Shown: positions 61,012-64,000 of the stretch, piece after piece
Position numbering within the stretch: position 1 is the first letter of the stretch
Layout of the letters: each line of letters opens with the position of its first letter
Origin: SURF-43 sp964628985
GTDB lineage: Bacteria > Chloroflexota > Dehalococcoidia > UBA2979
Direction of reading: 5' to 3'
Assembly: GCA_964628985.1 (NCBI GenBank)
Contig: CAZVNJ010000008.1
Location: 1-64,000 of the forward strand
Length of the DNA stretch: 64,000 bases
The notes under the pieces: generated by a model
Seen by the model: only the letters and a program-made list of their open reading frames with translations
Database searches by the model: none
Told to the model about the DNA's origin: nothing
Position numbers and translations under genes: made by a program

Positions 61012-61956
61012 CTACCGCTTCGATATCTGGTCGACCTCGGCCATCTCCTCGGCCGTCATCTTCCACGAAGCGGCGGCGGCGTTCGCGGCCACCTGCTCCG
61101 GCTTGGTGGCGCCGGCGATCACCGAGCCGACATACGCCTTTGAGGCGAGCCAGGAGAAGGCGAGTTCGAGCAGCGTGTGCCCGTGCGTCTGCGCATACTC
61201 CTCCAGCCGCTCGACGATGTCGAAGTTGGAGTCAGTCAGCGCCCGCTGGGCCATCGGGCCAGCCGCCAGGCGCGTGCCCGCAGGGGCCGCCTCGCCGCGC
61301 CGGTACTTGCCCGTCAGCAGACCACTCGCCAGCGGGAAGAAGGGCAGCAGGCCGAGGCCGAACGCCTCCGAAGCCGGCACCACCTCGCGCTCGATGCCAC
61401 GCTGCAACAGCGAGTACTCGTTCTGCGCTGAGATGAAGGCAGTGAGGTGCTCGCGCTGCGCGATGTGGTGCGCGTCCGCGATCTGCCAGCCGGCGAAGTT
61501 GGAGTTGCCGATGTAGCGCACCTTGCCCGCGCGGACGAGGTCGTCCAGCGCGCGCATGGTCTCCTCCATAGGAGTCTTCGCGTCCGGCCGGTGGATCTGG
61601 TAGAGGTCGATGTAGTCCATGTTGAGCCGCTTCAGGGAGGCGTCCACGGCGGACATGATGTACTTGCGAGAGCCTCCCGAGGTGTGCGGGCCCTCGCCCA
61701 TCGGGCTTGCGAACTTCGTGGCCACGATCGCCTTGTCGCGCTTGCTGCTGTCCTGCAGCGCTTTCCCCAGGTACTCCTCGGACTTGCCCTGCCCACCGTA
61801 GACATCAGCGGTGTCAAAGAGGTTGATGCCGTGGTCCAGGCAGGCATCCACCACGTTTGCGGCCGCACCGGCATCCATCCGGCCGCCAAAGTTGTTCGTC
61901 CCCAGTCCAACGACCGAGACCTGCAGGCCGGAGCGGCCCAGGTTGCGGTATTCCAT
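61012..61956 (-). CDS. Aldo/keto reductase
   Basis: 314 residues. It begins MEYRNLGRSGLQVSVVGLGTNNFGGRMD, with the catalytic Asp in NLFDTADVYGGQGKSEEYLGKAL (Asp and Tyr) and the catalytic Lys in KAIVATKF. MDYIDLYQIHRPDAKTPMEETMRALDDLVRAGKVRYIGNSNFAGWQI completes the substrate-side helices. The NADPH-binding C-terminal segment (EVVPASEAFGLGLLPFFPLASGLLTGKY and KAYVGSVIAGATKPEQV) belongs to the YhdN/Tas type. It reduces aldehydes or ketones with NADPH. Substrate unknown. Confidence 0.94.
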   Translation of the reverse strand: MEYRNLGRSGLQVSVVGLGTNNFGGRMDAGAAANVVDACLDHGINLFDTADVYGGQGKSEEYLGKALQDSSKRDKAIVATKFASPMGEGPHTSGGSRKYIMSAVDASLKRLNMDYIDLYQIHRPDAKTPMEETMRALDDLVRAGKVRYIGNSNFAGWQIADAHHIAQREHLTAFISAQNEYSLLQRGIEREVVPASEAFGLGLLPFFPLASGLLTGKYRRGEAAPAGTRLAAGPMAQRALTDSNFDIVERLEEYAQTHGHTLLELAFSWLASKAYVGSVIAGATKPEQVAANAAAASWKMTAEEMAEVDQISKR

Positions 61957-62028
61957 CGTTCTTCCCTCCGCACGATCTGTCAGTGAGCCGACGAAGTATA
62001 AGCCTCGTCGCCTGAGCGCCCGCGCCGG

Positions 62029-62034
62029 TATCGT
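62029..62034 (+). promoter_or_regulatory. Candidate -10 element for a leaderless transcript
   Basis: TATCGT lies six bases before the ATG at 62041 with no ribosome-binding site between, so the transcript may start at or next to the initiation codon. Confidence 0.35.
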
Positions 62035-62040
62035 GCCGCC

Positions 62041-63084
62041 ATGGACCGACCTCTCCCGACGCTCCTACTCACGGACGGGACCTCCGTGGCACATGCCCAC
62101 GAACACCACCCCGAACGCCCGGCACGCCTCCGGGCGATCCTCGATCACCTCGAAGTGAGTGGCCTCCGGCGTCGGATGGTCGAACCGTCTACGCGCTCGG
62201 CGAGCGACGCGGAACTGCTCCGGGTCCACTCCGCCGGGCACCTGGAGCGCGTTGCTGCGACTTCGGCCCGCGCGGGCTGGTTCGATGCCGACACCTATAC
62301 GACCACCGCTTCCGAGGGCGCGGCCAGGCGGGCGGCGGGCGCGATGGTCCAGGCGGTTGAAGCGGTGTTCGGCGGCTCCGCACGAAACGCATTCGTCGCG
62401 ACACGTCCGCCTGGACACCACGCCGAGGCTGAGATCGCCATGGGATTCTGCCTCTACAACACTGTCGCGGTCGGAGCGGCCGCCGCGCTCGCGGCAGGGG
62501 CCCAGCGAGTAGCGATCCTCGATTGGGATGTGCATCACGGCAACGGCACCCAGGCGATCTTCGAAGCGGACCCGCGCGTCCTGTACGCGTCCACCCATGA
62601 GTACCCGTACTACCCCGGGACCGGCCACTTTTCCGAGCGAGGCGTTGGTCTCGGCGCGGGCATGACGCTGAACGTGCCCTTGCCGAGGGGCGCCGGCGAC
62701 CGAGCGATCCTGCGTGCGTACCGCGAGTTGATCCTCCCGGCGGTCGAGGAGTTCCGCCCCGACCTCGTCCTGGTGTCGAGCGGCTGGGATGCGCATGCGC
62801 GCGACCCGCTGGCCGGGCTCGAAGTCACGACCGCGGGCTACACCCAGATCGCCCGCGAGGTGATCGAGGCAGCAGACCGCCTCTGCGAGGGTCGCTTGGT
62901 ATGCGCGCTTGAGGGCGGGTACGACGAGCACGCGCTTGCCTGGTGCGCGGGGTCGCTGGTGTCGTTGCTGCTCGGAGATGAGCCTCAGGCTGATCCGGAA
63001 CCGGTGCTGGCAGCGCCCGAACCGGACGTGACGCCCGTGTTCGACGCAATCCACCGGTCGCTGGGACGCTACTCGTCCGGCTGA
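62041..63084 (+). CDS. Histone deacetylase superfamily protein
   Basis: 347 residues. The family motifs are clear: GTSVAHAHEHHPERPARLRAILDHLE at the N-terminus, FVATRPPGHHAEAEIAMGFCLYNTVAVGAAAAL with the catalytic His pair, and VAILDWDVHHGNGTQAIFEADPRVLYASTHEYPYYPGTGHFSERG. The zinc-binding Asp-x-His lies in the last of these, and a further Asp near the end of the active site is in GWDAHARDPLAGLEVT. Bacterial members deacetylate acetyl-lysine, acetylpolyamines or acetoin-linked enzymes. No acetyl-CoA synthetase is adjacent. Start at ATG 62041, possibly leaderless. The 3' end overlaps the FmdB-like gene by 16 bases. Confidence 0.93.
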   Translation: MDRPLPTLLLTDGTSVAHAHEHHPERPARLRAILDHLEVSGLRRRMVEPSTRSASDAELLRVHSAGHLERVAATSARAGWFDADTYTTTASEGAARRAAGAMVQAVEAVFGGSARNAFVATRPPGHHAEAEIAMGFCLYNTVAVGAAAALAAGAQRVAILDWDVHHGNGTQAIFEADPRVLYASTHEYPYYPGTGHFSERGVGLGAGMTLNVPLPRGAGDRAILRAYRELILPAVEEFRPDLVLVSSGWDAHARDPLAGLEVTTAGYTQIAREVIEAADRLCEGRLVCALEGGYDEHALAWCAGSLVSLLLGDEPQADPEPVLAAPEPDVTPVFDAIHRSLGRYSSG

Positions 63085-63584
63085 GGTTGCTTCCTGCGGG
63101 TCCGCCGCACAGTCTCCGCGGCCTCCTCACGGGCGGCCCGCTGCTTTCGGGTACCGCTCGTATTGCGTAGGCGGGCCTTGAAGAACGTGTCCTGCGCCTC
63201 TACCGCCGCATGCGAGATCTGCATACCGGTGTCCCGCTTCAGTTCGCTCTGGACCACCTGGCGGAATTCGTACTGCTGGATCTCCTCCACGCTCGGGGCG
63301 TCGTACTGCGGACGGGTGCTGGGCACCTCGGGGTGCTCCAACCCGTGGACAGTCCCCGTCAGGGGCTCAGAAACCTTGTGGCCCAGGTGCCAGTAGCCGC
63401 CGTCGTCCGGAAGCCGGCGTGGGAAACCCTCGCGGAAAATGAAGGCGGACCACTGTTTGCTGACGATGCGCTTGGCATCCTCGTCACACTGCGGACACGG
63501 CTGCGGCTTTGATGCGTCCTTGGCTGAGCGCAGCAGCTCAAAGACCCCGTTGCAGGGCTCGCAGTAGTACTCGTACAGCGGCAT
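63069..63584 (-). CDS. FmdB-type zinc ribbon protein with long C-terminal extension
   Basis: 171 residues from ATG 63584, with GGAGGGG before it. MPLYEYYCEPCNGVFELLRSAKDASKPQPCPQCDEDAKRIVSK is an FmdB-type zinc ribbon: CxxC, CxxC. The rest is unusual for the family, which is often only 60-100 residues. After the ribbon come a W-rich part (FIFREGFPRRLPDDGGYWHLGHKVSEPLTG) and a basic helical tail ending RRTRRKQPQPDE. FmdB-like proteins are putative regulatory or metal-handling proteins. The extended C-terminus has no assigned function. Confidence 0.85.
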   Translation of the reverse strand: MPLYEYYCEPCNGVFELLRSAKDASKPQPCPQCDEDAKRIVSKQWSAFIFREGFPRRLPDDGGYWHLGHKVSEPLTGTVHGLEHPEVPSTRPQYDAPSVEEIQQYEFRQVVQSELKRDTGMQISHAAVEAQDTFFKARLRNTSGTRKQRAAREEAAETVRRTRRKQPQPDE

Positions 63585-63738
63585 CGTGACCCCCTCCGAC
63601 ATCGGACGGCCTAAGCGTAACACCGCCTCCCGGCCAGATTCGCCGGTGCTCCTTCCCCAATGAGGCGCCGACGGTCGATGATGGAGATACGCCTTGCATC
63701 CGGAAGCGGACGCACCGCCAGCCAGGGAAGGAGGCGCT

Positions 63739-63969
63739 GTGCCGTATTATGTCACTGGTGGTCGGTACGCCGACACCACCTTCCGCACCCTGCTGGAACC
63801 GGCTGCGACGCTTGGCCCCTTTGCGACGCACGAGGAGGCGCTGGACGCGTGGCGGGCCCGTGCGCGCGCCACGATCGACTTCGCAACGGTCCGCTTCCAG
63901 ATCGCCTGGCGGGACGAGGGAAGCGGCGCGCCGCCGCCCCTGCCGCACGCCCCGGACGCCGTGGCGTGA
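63739..63969 (+). CDS. DUF4170-like small protein
   Basis: 76 residues from GTG 63739, with a strong GGAAGGAGG before it. PYYVTGGRYADTTFRTLLEPAATLGPFATHEEALDAWRARARATIDFATVRFQIAW matches the shape of DUF4170 (PYxVxGG.Y.DT, GPF.t.eEA...W...A...vD.a..Rf.I). It is a soluble domain of unknown function. The longer open frame from 63694 is upstream of the ribosome site and unlikely. It is near the right edge of the window; the next gene is not visible. Confidence 0.78.
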   Translation: MPYYVTGGRYADTTFRTLLEPAATLGPFATHEEALDAWRARARATIDFATVRFQIAWRDEGSGAPPPLPHAPDAVA

Positions 63970-64000
63970 CGCCGCGAGCCCCGCTCCCAGAAGCCTCGTG

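Overview
The window is GC-rich (roughly two thirds G+C), densely packed, and reads as an ordinary chromosomal stretch of a bacterium, most likely a member of the Chloroflexota (Dehalococcoidia- or Thermomicrobia-like). I infer this from the mix of CaiB/BaiF CoA-transferases, a STAND/TPR/BTAD regulator, a CCAEP-tail radical SAM protein, many Sec-type lipoproteins and frequent GTG/TTG starts. The lineage is inferred from gene content only. Peptidoglycan enzymes (amidase, D-Ala-D-Ala carboxypeptidase) argue for a walled cell. I see no tRNA, rRNA, CRISPR array, insertion sequence or prophage, and no gene-free stretch longer than about 285 bases.

Layout. 1-8282: catabolic/lipid genes (partial class II aldolase, MFS exporter, double CoA-transferase, alpha/beta hydrolase, then an SRPBCC / old-yellow-enzyme / acyl-CoA-dehydrogenase-like operon). 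8568-10945: a MEDS sensor protein and a GAF histidine kinase. 11041-16762: SDR, membrane-fused spermidine-synthase-like protein, TypA/BipA, nitroreductase. 16883-23112: polysaccharide deacetylase, small unknown protein, aminoglycoside-phosphotransferase-fold kinase, esterase plus TlpA thioredoxin, SH3 protein, M20 peptidase. 23109-27646: two MFS transporters, a ferredoxin with an added zinc-ribbon-like tail, a methyltransferase. 27660-31756: four lipoproteins, of which the deacetylase, amidase and carboxypeptidase act on glycan or cell wall and the fourth is an esterase. 31753-33131: a flippase-like membrane protein and a tiny YHS-like protein.

33211-36312 is a complete vitamin-B1 precursor uptake operon: TPP riboswitch, MTH1187-type thiamine-binding protein, then ThiX/ThiY/ThiZ-like ABC transporter genes joined by 4-base overlaps. 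36436-41436 is a very large hybrid histidine kinase with about ten PAS domains, some of them clear tandem duplications. 41484-44832 holds AlgH/YqgE, a cobalamin riboswitch driving a lone BtuF-like binding protein, a glycine-zipper peptide and a Na+/Ca2+-exchanger-family protein. 44849-48916 holds UspA and an oligopeptide ABC transporter lacking its ATPases.

49047-56091 is the most unusual part. It has a B12-binding radical SAM protein ending in a Cys-Cys-Ala-Glu-Pro tail, an unrecognised 345-residue protein, an HDOD protein, and a 1088-residue STAND/TPR/BTAD (SARP-like) regulator. Just downstream of the regulator, on the same strand, is a 33-codon gene that is almost entirely a Sec signal peptide and would release the hexapeptide EVIWDL. 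Its promoter region carries two heptamers 11 bases apart, placed 8 bases before a -10 element, which is the geometry of SARP operators. I propose this as a candidate peptide-signalling pair; it is a hypothesis from sequence alone.

56197-63969: unknown protein, RlmB-type methyltransferase, DM13 protein, secreted barrel-like protein, CaiB/BaiF CoA-transferase, aldo/keto reductase, histone-deacetylase-family protein, FmdB-type zinc ribbon protein and a DUF4170-like protein.
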